Source: Ridgeia piscesae (lineage: Eukaryota; Annelida; Polychaeta; Sabellida; Siboglinidae). From it: DNA of 64,000 nt. Below, piece by piece: positions 1-14,740 of this stretch (positions are counted from its first letter, which is position 1; each line of letters starts with the position of its first letter). The notes beneath the pieces were generated by a model. The model did not search any database. It saw only the letters and a list, made by a program, of their open reading frames with translations, and was not told the DNA's origin. The stretch lies in NCBI GenBank assembly GCA_025642075.2, contig JAODUO010001185.1, positions 1 to 64,000 on the forward strand. Direction: 5' to 3'. Position numbers and translations under genes: made by a program.

Positions 1-948
1 GAGTTGGCGTTATTTCCCGAGCAGCTCGATGGCTAAGAAAACTCGTTGTTTCTCATGAAAACGGATACATACAAGCAGGAAACGAAACAACAGCATCGAA
101 TTTACTACTAACAATTAGTATGTGCACGAAAATCGTTTCTAAGAGCTCATATGAACGCACGCAGAAATCTGCTCGACAAATAAGGCGACGAGTTGGCGTT
201 ATTTCTCGAGCAGCTCGATGGCTAAGAAAACTCGTTGTTTCTCATGAAAACGGATACATACAAGCAGGAAACGACCCAACAGCATCGCATTTACTACTAA
301 CAATTAGTGTGTGCACGAAAATCGTTTCTAAGAGCTCATGAACGCACGCAAAAATCTGCTCGACAAATAAGGCGACGAGTTGGCGTTATTTCTCGAGCAG
401 CTCGATGGCTAAGAAAACTCGTTGTTTCTCATGAAAACGGATACATACAAGCAGGAAACGACCCAACAGCATCGCATTTACTACTAACAATTAGTGTGTG
501 CACGAAAATCGTTTCTAAGAGCTCATGAACGCACGCAAAAATCTGCTCGACAAATAAGGCGACGAGTTGGCGTTATTTCTCGAGCAGCTCGATGGCTAAG
601 AAAACTCGTTGTTTCTCATGAAAACGGATACATACAAGCAGGAAACGACCCAACAGCATCGCATTTACTACTAACAATTAGCGTGTGCACGAAAATCGTT
701 TGTAAGAGCTCATGAACGCACGCAAAAATCTGCTCGACAAATAAGGCGACGAGTTGGCGTTATTTCTCGAGCAGGTCGATGACTAAGAAAACTCGTTGTT
801 TCTCATGAAAACGGATAAATACAAGCAGGAAACGACACAACAGCGTCGCATTTACTACTATATATAGTGTGTGCACGAAAATCGTTTGTAACAACTCATG
901 CACGCACGCACAAATTTGCTCGACAAATAACGACCTGAGTTGCCGCTA
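1..948. repeat. 187-bp tandem satellite
   Basis: The landmark tgcacgaaaatcgttt recurs near 120, 307, 494, 681 and 868, giving an exact 187-bp period over about five units, with a partial unit at the left edge. Units are nearly identical in the middle and diverge after about 770. Each holds the near-palindrome ctcgagcagctcga. Short open frames of about 73 codons recur once per unit and are a by-product of the repetition. The array continues beyond the left edge. Confidence 0.95.
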
Positions 949-1090
949 TTTCTCGAGCTGCTCGAGAAATAAGAACTCGACTACTTCTTATTTATCGAGC
1001 AGCTCGGGAAATAAGAACTCGACTACTTCTTATTTATCGCGAGCAGCTCTGGAAATAAGGACTCGACTGCTTCTTATTTACCGAGCATTA
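949..1090. repeat. Short AT-rich tandem and inverted repeats at satellite edge
   Basis: Three copies of a unit of about 45-50 bp share gaaataagaactcgac and cttcttatttatcgagc. The two halves are mutually inverted (aataagaa against ttcttatt), so each unit can form a hairpin. It directly follows the 187-bp satellite and shares its cgagcagctcg core, which suggests it is a derivative of the satellite edge. Confidence 0.75.
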
Positions 1091-1399
1091 TAACGTTTCC
1101 TTCATTTCATACTAATCTTGAGCAGCTCTGTTATTGACAATTTCACAGCTTATTTACCATCCATAGGCAGAAGTTCTGTGAACATTTCGTGAACTTTTAA
1201 TACCTCAGGCTCCCACAAACTTCTTTCAAACTTTACACCCCTCTATTTCTGCTTGAACCACCCACGGATTGCCCCTGATTACATCACCAAGCAAAATGAC
1301 AACTGTATTAATACGCAGAAATGCACCGACTGACAGCTGTCGTAATTTGACAGCTTTGATGCCACGCTGCACGAAAACATTATTTCTAATCACTCCACA

Positions 1400-1765
1400 C
1401 TACATATGTGCTTAGGTGATTACCTCCAAACAGCCCAAACTTGGGCTAACGCAGGAGTTATTTGCTCACAGAAATGCAGACAACTTGCGGGGTACTCTTT
1501 GGTCGCACGGGGAATGGCGGATGAGCACCTTATTGTGGTCTTAATCAACTCTCGATAATAGTTCATTTGCGTTGCGAAAGCCTCGAAAGTGCTGCCACCT
1601 CACGGTGCATGGGTAATCGAGCCCTGTGTGAGACTGGATAGTTGTGTCAACTTACTGTCAACGACTACGGGCAAGGACCGCCAGCCACTTCGTATGGTTA
1701 ATATAGGTCGGTGGGTTCGACTCCAGCAACGATGCTGTAACTTGTGAACGCATCTCGTTTCACCA
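1400..1765. repeat. SINE-like fragments
   Basis: The stretch at 1,420-1,470 containing ccaaacagcccaaacttggg closely matches 43,513-43,545 in this window, so it is an interspersed repeat. At 1,710-1,725 there is a tRNA B-box-like stretch, gggttcgactcc. No full A box or clear element ends are visible, so family and orientation are uncertain. Confidence 0.4.
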
Positions 1766-2469
1766 AAGAAAGGTATGTATGTACAGACAGTTAATTATCA
1801 GTCAACACTGCTATGCAGCTATTATACAGTGAATGAGTGATTGATTCTAGTCTAGAGTTCAATGGCATTTGAGGAAGTTGATCCTTACTGGGTGGGGGCT
1901 GGCCGGTCTGGGAATGGCTCGCCTTTTTCTAAAATGAAACCAAAATGTGTAATTTTTACTCTGGTAATTGACATTCCAAACAGGAGATCATAATTGGGCA
2001 TTAGGCTCTCTAACGAATATTCACGCAACTAATCGAGGTTAAACTGAAGGTTACGTAAATCTATGCCTACTCATTGTGTTAAATAATGCGCGAATTGTGA
2101 TACATAGGCCTACTTCGTGTGCTTGCCACCCTGCGGATAATGATGACATCATCGCTAATTGATGCTGACGATACAATCCTTCCAAGTGCATTAAACATTT
2201 AAATGATAACAGACATAAAAAAAAAAATTGAATCTTTAATAGATGAAAAATTTTCTTCGTGTATTCTGTATCTATTAGTATGATAATAACTATAACTCGG
2301 ATAGAAAGCATGTTTTAATAGGCACACACAGTCACACACACACAGGGCGGGTTGTACACAAAACACGAAATCGGCGTTCAGTCCCAGAGTCTCAAAGTAA
2401 CAACCTGGCATTGGTACACGAAACCCAATGATCAACATCCCCTTTTTTTCTTAAGAACTATTGTCCACA

Positions 2470-2830
2470 TCAAAGGGAATAGTCTTTCTGCCATTTAGGT
2501 GGCCTAATCATACGACCACTTCTGGTTGTGATGATCTGTGTAACATCATCGGTCGACTGCACACTGCTGTCGGCGTTCGTTCCCTGATTGTCGACTGGAA
2601 CAAATTGCACTTGATTCAGTGGATCATTCATAGTGATCGGATTATCTACGTCGTCATACATCACTGTGTCTTGTGTTAGCAGGTGTTTATGGTTTCTACG
2701 TAACACTTGCCCTTGTGAAACAACACTGTACTAGCGATCACTTAGTTGTTTCAACACATGCGCATCTTTCCACTTTTGCTTGTGCGATGTGAAGTCACTT
2801 ATGAGTACTGGGGAACTCATCCCTGTACAT
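2470..2830 (-). pseudogene. LTR-retrotransposon pol C-terminal remnant
   Basis: The minus-strand translation contains the tail typical of Gypsy-like pol polyproteins: a GQVLRRNHKHLL stretch followed about 60 residues later by TRSGRMIRPPKWQKDY and a stop. A TAG interrupts the frame upstream (near 2,745), so the copy is broken. No protease, reverse transcriptase or flanking LTR is recognised around it. Assignment rests on the LRRNxxHL and RSGRxxxPP signatures, which are known family features. Confidence 0.6.
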
Positions 2831-2855
2831 AAACGTTGTAGATTATGAGAAGACA

Positions 2856-3440
2856 TTGGACATTCTCCACAGGGATACATTGTGGAAGTTTCTACGACAT
2901 AACGGGATACCAGATAAATTAATTTCTCTGATTAGAAATACTTATGAAGATATGGCACGCAGGGTTCATTCAAGCAGGACAACTTACAGACTCTTTCATG
3001 GTGAAGACAGGAGTGAGGCAAGGATGTCTTCTATCACCATTCCTAATCCTGCTTGCCAAACTGATCATGAGAAAGACTAAAGAAAACTTAACAAATGGGA
3101 TTCAATGGACACCTTGGAGCCAGTTGGAGGACCTGGACTTTGCAGACACGGTACCCAACACTACACTCTGGAAATGGACCAGACAACTACCATTAGAAAA
3201 TGAAATAAAGAAGAGAAAACGGAGGTGGATAGGACACATGCTTAGGAAACCTCCAGAAACCATCACCCGCCAAGCCATCACATGGAACCCCCAGGGAAGA
3301 GGCGAAGAGGTAGGCCACGGATCACCTGGCAAAGAGACACAGAAAGGGAAACAAAAGAGATGGGTTACACCAGGAAAGAGATGGAGAGAATAGCCACAGA
3401 CAGACAACAGTGGCACTCCTTGGTCAATAGTAAACAGGCA
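2856..3440 (+). pseudogene. Non-LTR retrotransposon RT fragment, frameshifted and internally deleted
   Basis: Reverse-transcriptase motifs are split over two frames. The stretch LHRDTLWKFLRHNGIPDKLI is in one frame up to about 2,970. TGVRQGCLLSPFL and LEDLDFAD are in another. The frame then jumps straight into the C-terminal segment RRWIGHMLRKPP...ITRQAITWNPQG typical of LINE polyproteins. The join after LDFAD shows an internal deletion of the thumb region. Dead copy; the exact LINE clade is not assigned. Confidence 0.8.
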
Positions 3441-3744
3441 TAAGATAAGATAGATAGAAATTGAAACTGAAAAAAACCATTGAAAAATATATTAAATGCT
3501 TGTTCTAAAATATTGTGTAAAAGCATTATTTTATTCATTAATAGTGCCACACTTGATTTATTGCCTGGTACCTGAAGTATACAGATACTATAATACGTCA
3601 TGTCTGGTTCCCGGAACAGTTAAGGTAAGTTACAAATTAAGTTATGATCAGTGTGGTATCCACCTTGCTACATTGTTCAGTTGTATAACGTGTCACTCCT
3701 CTTACAAATTAGTAAGCTGTGACTCTCTGTTCTGCAGATTAGTT

Positions 3745-3814
3745 ATGGCTGAAGCACGGACAAGGACTGTTGGTGCTGCAGCTCGCTCCACTGCTGCAGC
3801 TAATCTCCCTGAAG
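3745..3814 (+). CDS. Gene 1 exon 1: N-terminal tail with start codon
   Basis: Translation starts [20 protein letters not shown], an Ala/Arg-rich tail without a domain. The donor is GAAG|GTAACA, phase 1. An acceptor-like tctgcag lies 7 bases before the ATG, so part of the 5' UTR may be in an earlier exon. The ATG assignment is the weakest part of the gene model. Confidence 0.55.
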
Positions 3815-6800
3815 GTAACAAGTCATATATGGTGTATCTACTGAGTTTGTGGTTGTACCAAAACTACCATTGATTCTTATGCTGCAGTTGTTTCTATCTG
3901 CATCAATGTCAGAGCTGTGACCACAATTAGTATGTTGTACATGATCAGTGTTTCTGTTCTGCGTAGTACAGTTGTTGTGTCATCATGTACTGATGTAGCA
4001 AGATATTAACATGTTCTTTGGCAACATTCCAGAGAAGTCAAAATGGCGTCTGAACTTATTTCCTTAACACTGGATACTGTGCTATATAAAAATGTCATTT
4101 CTCCTACACAAGTTCATGGGGCATGGTCCATTATCACACAATAACATGTAGGATCGTTTACTCTCCCTGGCATATAGACATCAGATAGAAGAAACCAATA
4201 GCTTATAGCAATGTTTGCAAACCATGGGCCCCAGGCCAAGTTTGACCTGCAGATACTTTCCAACTATCTTATAAGACCTGCACAAAGAACAGGAAATTGC
4301 TATGAACAACTGCAAATGGCCAGGTGCTACCACACAACTGTATTCACTGACTGAGCCAATCAGCCGTGCAGCGCAGTGCGTGCATGCGTGCGTGCATGAG
4401 AGTGAGTGAGTGAGTGAGTGAGTGAGTGAGTGAGTGAGTGAGTGAGTGAGTGAGTGAGTGAGTGAGTGAGTGAGTGAGTGAGTGAGTGAGTGAGTGAGTG
4501 AGTGAGTGAGTGAGTGAGTGAGTGAATGAATGAATGAATGAATGAATGAATGAATGAATGAATGAATGAATGAATGAATGAATGAATGAATGAAACTGTA
4601 TATGTCTGTATTTCACACGTAACAAAATAGTGATTTTCTAAATTATATATATGTGCATTTGACTAAAAAGTTGAAGATGTAGTACTTATCATTTCTCGCA
4701 AATAAACACAAGAATATGTTATTTTAAATCAAATGCTCCATGGAGAGAGTCTTGTCCCTTGTGTATATAATCTTCAATACATGATGCTGATTGAAACCAT
4801 CAACGTCATGTTTTCTATGTCGACAAACTTGTTAAGCAACACACCAGTACTGTGCTAAGTAAAAACTTATTTGTTTATGTTTACATGTACTGCTAATTGT
4901 AACATCTTTTAGGTGAGCTGGACAGCAAATTTTTGATGAGGCTTGCACGGTACACTTTGACATCTGACGAACAAAGTCAGCTAGGAGTATTCTTGGATAT
5001 TGACCGTTCTACTGTGCGAGACATCATCCGCAACTCAGAGGGAGTAGTTATCTCTACGTTTGACATTCTGGAGGCTTGGAGACACGACCTGAACGTCCCA
5101 TCCACCACCGCAATGTATGAGCAATTGTACGGAGCTTACATGGACATCAAGAGGACAGATGTTGCTGAACGTATCCGCAGTGGTGAGTGTGTAACTGATT
5201 AAATTAACAGTTCTCAACATCCTCCTCTTACACATCACTGCATCTTGTTGTGATATTGGATTTGATGACATCAAATATAATGTATCAAAATATTAATAGG
5301 AAGACACCAAGGTAGGCTGAAAATGGTGACACCAGCAGCACTTACAAAAGGACATAACACATTCCTGGGCTCAGTTTCATAAAGCCGTGTAACTTTACAC
5401 GCAATTAAGCGGTCTACTGGTCGCAGCTAACAACGAAAAGTCAATGCAGCTTACGGCCGGTTTCATGGGACCAATTTAGCATTCGCGCCACCAAATCTAG
5501 TTAGGTCGTGGTGGGGAATCCCTGTATTTGTGCTGTCTGAACAACCTTTTTCTTTCTAGCTGCTGCCTTTGTCGTTCGCATAGCAAATGGGAAGCTATGA
5601 TGAATGTAAAGGATATCCAGTGTAAACATTAAAAATAATTTTGTTGAGAGTGGGCATGTCCGGAGCATACCGTACATATTTCAACTTCGGGAGCATACCG
5701 TAAATATTTCAACTAACGTAAACTTACGCCTACTAAATACATGATGCAGCTAAGTGCAACTATGGAGCAGACCCATGAAACGCAACTAGCGCAACTTTAC
5801 GACTTGTTAGGCTTTCGACGGGTTATTGCCCGCTATGACGTCTTAAGTACGCTCCATGAAATGGTACAGATATCCACAGTCCAGTGATTAGCTCAACACT
5901 CAGTCACTTAGATTGAGTATAATGCAGTTGCCGTGTCCTCTAATGTGTTCAAAAGTCTTGAATTTTGTATAGAATCTTGAATATCACAGATTTTGAAATT
6001 TCGTATTGGCAGGGTTATGACAAACGTATGAATCAACTTGCAAAATAAGCAAAATAACTGATGAAAACTAACCACCACCTTTATGACTCAGAACAAATGT
6101 GCCAATATAGTTTTATACAAATTATTTATAAATCCTTTATACAATTATTCTTGTGATTTTATCATTTGTTGTCTTTTTTAGATTGAGCAATAGCTATTCA
6201 CACCGGCTGTTCGTCACTTCTTTATTAAAGGGAGCTGAAACACTTGCACAACGATTGTCATAACATAAGAACCTTGCCATTTAGAGGGTATGTGACCATA
6301 ATTTGATGAGCACAGAGCCATGGTATATTTTAAATAATTTTTCAAACTTGGATATCATTGACCACTGGGTGCTGCCATATTACACTCAGCCTGCATTTCA
6401 TTTGATTACCCTCTGGTAGGTCCTATCTACGTAATGCACATTTAATTTTTTTTCTGATTTACTTCATAATATACATTTTTGTGTGAAAATAAGAATATGA
6501 TGTCATATCGTATATATGCTTTATATAGATCAACAAATCATTTGTATGCATGTTTGAAAGCAAAAAAGTAAATTAAACTAAAACGATTTACAAACAATTA
6601 AAGAATTTCAAATGCTACACTACTTGTATTTGCTTCATTGGTGAAACATACTTTATTTACTACCAAACTCAAATAAACAAAGTTACATCTACATACAGAT
6701 ACTTCGATTGACATTTGTCATGTGTCTTTGGTTGACTAGCGATTTGAAACGTATCCACACAGGAATTGTTTAGGAAATTCCTGACCTCCCCGTTCCAAGT

Positions 6801-9800
6801 ACCACACTGTGCTGTCAAGAAAGCTTTCATTTGTTATAAATCAGGATAATTTTATTTTATTTTTTATTTCGAACACATACAACTCATGTGTTGATCTATA
6901 TAATGCTTCCCATGTATACAATGGCACCATATTGTTATTTTCGCATAGAAATATCTTTTGTTGAAGTAAATCGGAAAAAGTTGAAAAGTGCCATTGAGTA
7001 GATAGGAGCTAGTCAAACCAAGTTTAACCATGGTCACATGTCCTCTACATGGTATATTCGTACGTGTGGGCAAGGGTTGTTGAAACGTTTCAGCCACCCT
7101 TAGGTTGTCTTTTTTGCAGCAGATTCTCCAGTTTCCACACTTATATATATATTTAACTCAGTCATTTGTTGATTAATGTTATTGTTGATTTACCATGCTA
7201 ATTAATTGAAGATGTATAAATTGGATAACTCTCTGTGTCAACCAAGTGACCTCACAGAAAAGACATATAAAAATGTAAAATAATAGTTTGCAATAACAAA
7301 TTATATTATATAAACTTGATATGCAACACATTATGCATGTTTGCTAACATAGTATCCCCAATGAAGGAAAACACAAGCTATGCTATCTAGCTTTTTGTTA
7401 TTGGCTTGTCAAAAAGAAGTATACCTTATAACTTGGGATACCTAGCATAATAATGCCTTTGTGATTTTTTTTATGCAAGAACTGTGATGAGACAGTGACA
7501 ATAATGAATGAATTTTGTATCTTTCAGAGCAAGTCCACCACCTCAGTGATCAGCTGAAGAAAGCAAGAAAAACAAACCAGTCTGGCAGGCAAAAGTCAAA
7601 TGGTGTGTTTTCTTATTACATTTTATATATGTACAGGTGTACGTACACTGGACTGGTATCGCACATATTTGTTGTATTCAGATGGTATAGATATTTAAAG
7701 TAAATAAAAACACCATTTGTTTGAATTCATGTTATATTACATCCTGCTATATATTTCCATGTCCACCAAGCCGAAAAGAATCACAAATATTTAATGAATT
7801 AGATATACCACTTTTTATACCTTTTGGGATGAAATGAGTGTCAGAATGAGTGATTGTGCTACTTTCAAATATAATACAAACACTACCGGGTAGTCACCAC
7901 AGAGAAACAAACAATTATCGCACGGTTTCACTGGCATCCAATATTTTTGAAAACAGGCCAAACTAGTGCAGTGGGTTCGACCCTTTCACTAGGCTTTGCA
8001 GACTTTCGTCCTGTTTTTTCGGAATACAATCCACGATAGATAACCTACACCAGCAAATACACTGAGGAAACGGATACTGAATTTAACTTCAGAAAGAAAT
8101 GTTGTATTGTCCATAATAGCAATAGAATATTGACTGTATGAATTAAGGAGAGGTGTACCATTTAACGTAGCAGTATTAATAGTCTAAATGTATGGGAGAC
8201 ATCTTTTTAATACTTTTTTTGGTGTATTACCATTATTTTAATATGGTATTCTATAATGCTGGCCATTTTAGAATGTACATAGGTTAATGAAATGAGGCAA
8301 TATTAAGACCTCAAACGGCTTACATTTGTTTTATTATGTAATAACTCATCCAAATAATCGATGAGAAATAAATACATGTCAGAAGGCTATTCTGGCAACA
8401 TTGTACCATATCTAGTGATGGCTTGGTGCATTGCGTAAAAAGACATTGTATTTTAGTTTATCAATTTATTTGGTCCAGACAAATATAATGGGTATGTATA
8501 AATATATGTACATGTTATTGTATAGTGATATATTGTAATGATGTACCCTATATATGTAATACACTCCTTTTTGTTAGTTACAAGTACCTGACATGGAAAA
8601 TGCATATGCAGCAAGGAGTGAGATTATAATACTGTTTATTGTATTTTACATCATTTGTTTGATATTCATCGTTTAAAGACATTTTATGAAATGAGCCGTC
8701 GAATGTGTGGATGAAATTGTTTTTAGATAATGTCATCCATATCAAATGTATACAGTACTAAAATCACCTGCATTAATTTCAGAACAAATGCGATTCATGA
8801 AGATAGAATTACGTAAGATGGAAGATGAATCACAAACAGTGAAAGAGGAACTTCGAACAAGCAGTGGTACATACATACATTATACTACTCACAGGCTGTT
8901 CAACACTTCTTTTAGGCTCTCTATTTTCCAAAGTAATATGTATTTAACTCAACTTAAACTTTAATTTAATGTTCTTGTTGATTTACAATATTAATTAATT
9001 GAACTTGTGTAAATTGGAAACTCTCTGTATCAACCAAGTGACCTCACAGAACATGCTTACTGTACAGAATACTAGTTTGGTAATATAAATGTTAATTTTG
9101 AAAAACTTTGGTGTGCGACACATCAAGTATGTGCATGTTTGTTAGCATAGAATCCACAATGAAAGTAGAAGCCAGAAACACAAGTTATGCTGTTTAGCAT
9201 TTCATTATTAGCCAGTCAACAAAGAACGAAGACTTATAACTTGCGATACCACACATAATAATGTCTTTCATACACAATTATGTATTGGAAAGATACTGTC
9301 TGGTGATGTGATGTTATTTTTATACAAGAACATTGATGAGACAGTGACAATAATGGATGGATTTATGTCTTTCAGAGCAAGTCCGCCACCTCAGTGATCA
9401 GCTGAAGAAAGCAAGAGAAGCAAATCAGTCTGGCAGGCAACGATCAGACGGTACAATTTCTTATTACAGTTTATATATACCAGTAGTTCACATATTTGTT
9501 GTTACTAGGTGATATAGATGTGTACGATTGTACCCAAATAATGAATTGACATCTGTATACAGTGTATTATACAAAAGGTTGACTTATATAAAAAACATTA
9601 GTGTTTATATATTACTTTAGTAATATAGACTTGTGACATTTCATTTACACGGGCACTAGATGTCTTGTTTCAATTGTGCATGCTTTGCTGAGCACGAAAA
9701 ATTAAATGATCTGTATTTAGTCTTATCATATCTGTGTTTGGCCTTTTAATGACTCTATATTTAGCTTCTTTTTACTTATTTAACTTATTTCAAGCTACTA

Positions 9801-12800
9801 TTTTTTTTAATATCACTAATTTCATTATGTCTATATAATATTTTTCTATGTTTTTTTATAATTCATTACAGTATCACATTAAGAGGTAATGTAATATAAA
9901 AGCTATTGCAATTTTAAACTATCTATTTTATATTATTTATTTATTTACTTATTTAATCATCCCGTTTTAGTGCTGTTGACCTATGCCGGGTGTTAAGCTG
10001 TTTTAAATAGCATATAGTGTGTTTAGATAGCAGAACATATATAGTTTAAAGCTCTACTGAACAAACATGTGCCTATAAGATCTAAATCTTCATCACAACA
10101 ACCCTGAGGCCGAGGAAGCATCACCTGTAGATCTGGTGAACATAGCCAGGTGTGCATTTTGTACAGCACAGTTGTAGCAGCCACCTGACGTCTATGATGT
10201 AATGAGGGGGTGTTTAGATACACACTTGCCGACTGTTTGTTCACACCAGTGATTATCAGTGCTTTTCTCTGGATTCAGTCAGGAAGTTTAAGTGAGATGG
10301 TTGAGGCACTCATCCAGCATAGTGTACACTGTGGCTCTCCCCACGACATTCAGGTTGTTAGCAACCTTCCTCAGTGCTCCTAGTTTCTGTCCAGCTCTGA
10401 CTGTCATGTTGCAAATATGCTTAGTCCAGGTGAGCTTCCTATCAACAGTGATAGGAAGATCATCTTTCTCTGGCAGTTTGATGTCTCTGGAGAATAGGTC
10501 AGTCCATGTTGGATTCCTCTTTCTTGAGATGGTCAGGACTTTGCACTTGCATGAGTCAAAGTTTACCTTCCATTTGTCTGCCCAGTTCCTCATTCTCTTC
10601 AGGTGCCTGTTCAGACTTGCCGCTACACATTTGCTATCATTACTGGGTCTGATCTCACAGAATAGGGTGGAGTCGTCTGCACACAGATCCAGTGTGTTCT
10701 CACATTATTGTGTATTTAACCAATTTCATGTGAAATTCTCCACAGTATTAATTCAACTGAACACTGTGGCATTTGCGCATTAATACACATATCAGTAGAT
10801 CTATCATCATGGAACATCATCAAGGGTATTGTGTGAAATGCATAATCAGAATGGTGCGGTGGTGACTAAAAAGCGATGGAATTTGGAGTTGATAGGAAGC
10901 AAGGGGGGGGAATGACTGAAGGTTGAAGATACACATTCATTTGAATGGCGTAAATCTATCTCACAAGGATAATATCACAATATTGCAGTCCATAATTACA
11001 CCACATTCCGAATGAACCCCTAACATCTTTCTGTTAGTTACAAGACTTCTAACGTGCAAAATGCATGTGCAAGCAGGAGTGAAATGATAATATTGTGTTT
11101 GTAGTAGTGATAGTGATAGTTGCAGTTTAATGAAACATGTATGAAATAACCTGAGGATGAAATTGTTTTTAGACATGTCATCCATAAGAAATGTATACGA
11201 TACTATACCACCTGCATTCATTTCAGAACAAATACGAGTCACGAAGACGGAATTACATAAGGTGGAAGATGAATTACAAAGAGTGAAAGAGGAATTACAA
11301 ACAAGCAATGGTATATATATGACTGTCTAATTTCCACACTTATATGAATTTTACTCAGTCATTTGTTGATTAATGGTATTGTTGATTTAGCGTATTAATT
11401 GTTACCACAATCATAAATACAAATAACTCTCTGTGACAATCAATTAAGGGACCTCACAAAAATACTTAATTCAATACAGTAACACCTGCCTTCAATGTTC
11501 CCTCAGACTAGCAACCACCTCCCATGTAAGGACAGTTTTCCAATGTCCCTGAGAAAAACATCCCCCTGCTGAAATTGGACCAAGATGGTCACATTTTTGC
11601 TTTTCTGTCCCAATTAAGGCTGACAGTACAGCTGTGTTGATTAATTCAAGGATATTTTGACAATTTGTTTAGAAAATGGCTGACAAACAGCCAGTTTGTG
11701 GTAATTTAACAAGATTTAACAAGATTGCCACCTAGAGATTCAACTCTAGATGGCAGGTGGACTAGGAAGCCATTTGGCTTATCGAGAGTCCAACCTATCT
11801 ATCTAAGTATACCCCGCCCGTCTTAGGTATATGTCGATTTTATTTTTAAATATATTAACACTACTAGCACCTACACAATCAGCTGATAATGTTACCATAA
11901 GTATGTTAGTATTGGTGATTGAGGTAGTTGGTAAAGGAGGAGCTTGTTGTGTTACTTAGAAGTCATTTGATTATGCTTAATGCACATTTAGATTTACTAG
12001 ATTAACTCATACAAGACACAGATCACTTGTTTTTAATACAGTCCAACATTTAATCATAAGCTGTTGTGAAATAATAAGGAAGCATGATAATTATTTTGCT
12101 CCACTGTGCCAAATGGTAGATTGCTAATGCATGGAATAGATGAACCGACCTCCAGCATATGAAACCATTGATTGCATTACAGTAGCAGGTGTTGCATAGT
12201 TCGTGGATGCATGAAAGTTTTGAGATTGGATGAAAGATGAATTGAAGCAATGAACAGTTATACTCTTTGCCATTGTTAATGTTTCCTACACTTTCACACT
12301 GCATATATCAACTGATTTACTTATTCTGTTACTTGTCTCCAAGGTGTCATTTCAGCCAGCAGGGGCCAGGGGGCAGCCAAAATTGACAACTTGTTACGAA
12401 TATTTTAAACTAAGAAAAATCTTAATTGTTTGAAAATACCAGTTTACAAAATGTCGCAACGAAGATCCTTGTTCAGCACTTTCGCGCAGCAGTTTCTACT
12501 ACGATTGAATGCTAGGCCAACACCGGTGCATGGGCTAGCCCTAGAGGCAATGGCCTGAATGCCATTCCAGAATATCGCTGATCAACAGTGTTGGGCGGAC
12601 AATATGGCTCACCGACTTAGTTTTAGTATGTCAGCTGATATAGTAATCATAAACATATATAGGATTTAAATTTTAATGACGCCAATCTTTTTCTTAAGAG
12701 AGAGTGGCATCGCCGAGCTGGACCTGGTGATCGGGGAATGGCTGATGAACGACACCCTTCAAATGAAGAAGAAGATTTAGATGTTTGCTAATATAGAATC

Positions 12801-14685
12801 CACAATGAAAGTAAACCACAAGCCATGCTGTTTTGCCTATTGTTATTGGCTAGTCAATAAAGAAGTATTAATTATAACCTGGGATATGTCACATGAATTA
12901 TCACATACTAATGTTTTTCTTTTGGACGGTTAGAAATATCACTGGAGGGGTAAAAATAAGGAGCAAAAAAGGTCACAATATATATAATTGTCAATTATGG
13001 CTTGAAAATTGGTGTCACATGTTATAATTTACCAGTATTTCAGGTCATAATCACACATCTTGACTGGCTGGTATGTGTGTATGTGAGTCAACATGCCCGT
13101 GTCTACCATAAAAAGGTTGGACTGGCAATCATTTGATCCTCCATAAAGGCCTACTTCCAGACACAATGTATTGTGAAGGTAACGTATGTGGTGAAATATT
13201 GTTGTTATACTAGAAACAGCAATGAGACAGTGACAACAATGAATGGATTTCATGTCTTTCAGAGCAAGTCCGCCAGCTCAGTGAACAAGCAATGAAGAAA
13301 CCAAGAAAAAAATCATATCAGGGTATGTCTTCTTGTTACAGTTTAAATATACCACATACTTCTTGTTTTATGCCATTTTAGTTTTCTTCAGTATGAAACA
13401 TTTTACAATTTTGCAAAATTTCTGTAAAATTATATGATTATGTTGTATATTGCTTCTGATTATTGTCAGTCCATTGAAACAAAAACATACCCACCATCTG
13501 GTATTTGTAAATATGAACATTACCTTAAAGTCTTCATTTCCCCATATGACAATATAGCTACAGGGATCATTGGAATTGTACTCGCTGATTTAAATTGTTT
13601 CAAGTGCGAATGCAAAGTCAGGCATAGATTCAGCTGTTGCAGATTCTGATTAATGATGACAAGTGATAGAAACAATCTAATGAAATGGCAACAACTAGGA
13701 TTGATACAAGTGGCTCATCAGACCAGTAATATATATAAACTGGTGGCCTGAACTTGCGTGATAGCTTAAAAAAATTATCCAGGCCAGTTCTAATGTCGAG
13801 CTCTAGCTGTTTGTAAGCATGCTCTGATTGCTTGGAAATGGTTGTCAGATGCACATATCTGTCGTATGTAACAGTATTGCTAGTTTATTACTATAATATA
13901 TATTAATACAAACAACTCGTCATGTTCCAATGTTTATTACCAAGCTTTCCAAGATATACATGTGATGTCTACTGTGCTAACCCTAGCCTAGACTGGTCCA
14001 CTATAAACACTGGCAGCGCCCACCACTCTATTTGCTAATTACCGTCCGTGTGGGTACGGCCCCTAGAGTCCATAGGTTGCTGCTGGGCAACGTGCCCACA
14101 TATATACTCCCTGCTGGGATCAGTTGGGGTAACTCATGACAATGTATAACACCATCATGCCACAATAACACGTAATTACCTAACTAATTAAATTTCAACT
14201 TTACATGGGATTTCTTACACAGATGGATCTAAAATTGAATTTATACAAGTTATATTTTTTCTGTGTTTTTAATGTTGTCAAATGTTACATACAACATTAA
14301 ATTCTGTGTACAGATGAAAATCAGATGTTAGCTAATGCCTTGTTTTTATTTCTTTTAATGGACAGGATATTAGTTTACAAAAGAAAATGTTCATTTAAAA
14401 AAATTGACATGCAACACATAATGTATGTGCATGGTTGCTAATATATAACTTACAATGAAAGTAAAACAAAAACTATGCTATTTGATGTTTTGTTATTGGC
14501 TAGTCAACCATATATAAGTAAATAATAATAATATAATAATAACTTTATATTGTCCAATCATAGAGTGGAAATACATTTTGCACTTTGGAGGTTGCATAAA
14601 AACACAATATTTAAGTCGTATAGTAATGCATGTATACAGTAAAATCAAGCAAGTAAATATGTAAACGGTAATAAATATATATATA

Positions 14686-14740
<55 letters not shown>

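Noticed and set aside
120..715. Three overlapping 73-codon ORFs
   Set aside because: One per 187-bp satellite unit, without start context or protein similarity.
1700..1745. tRNA gene
   Set aside because: Only a B-box-like stretch; no cloverleaf or A box at the right spacing.
4344..4625. Minus-strand ORF of HSLT/HSFI repeats
   Set aside because: Translation of a tetranucleotide microsatellite.
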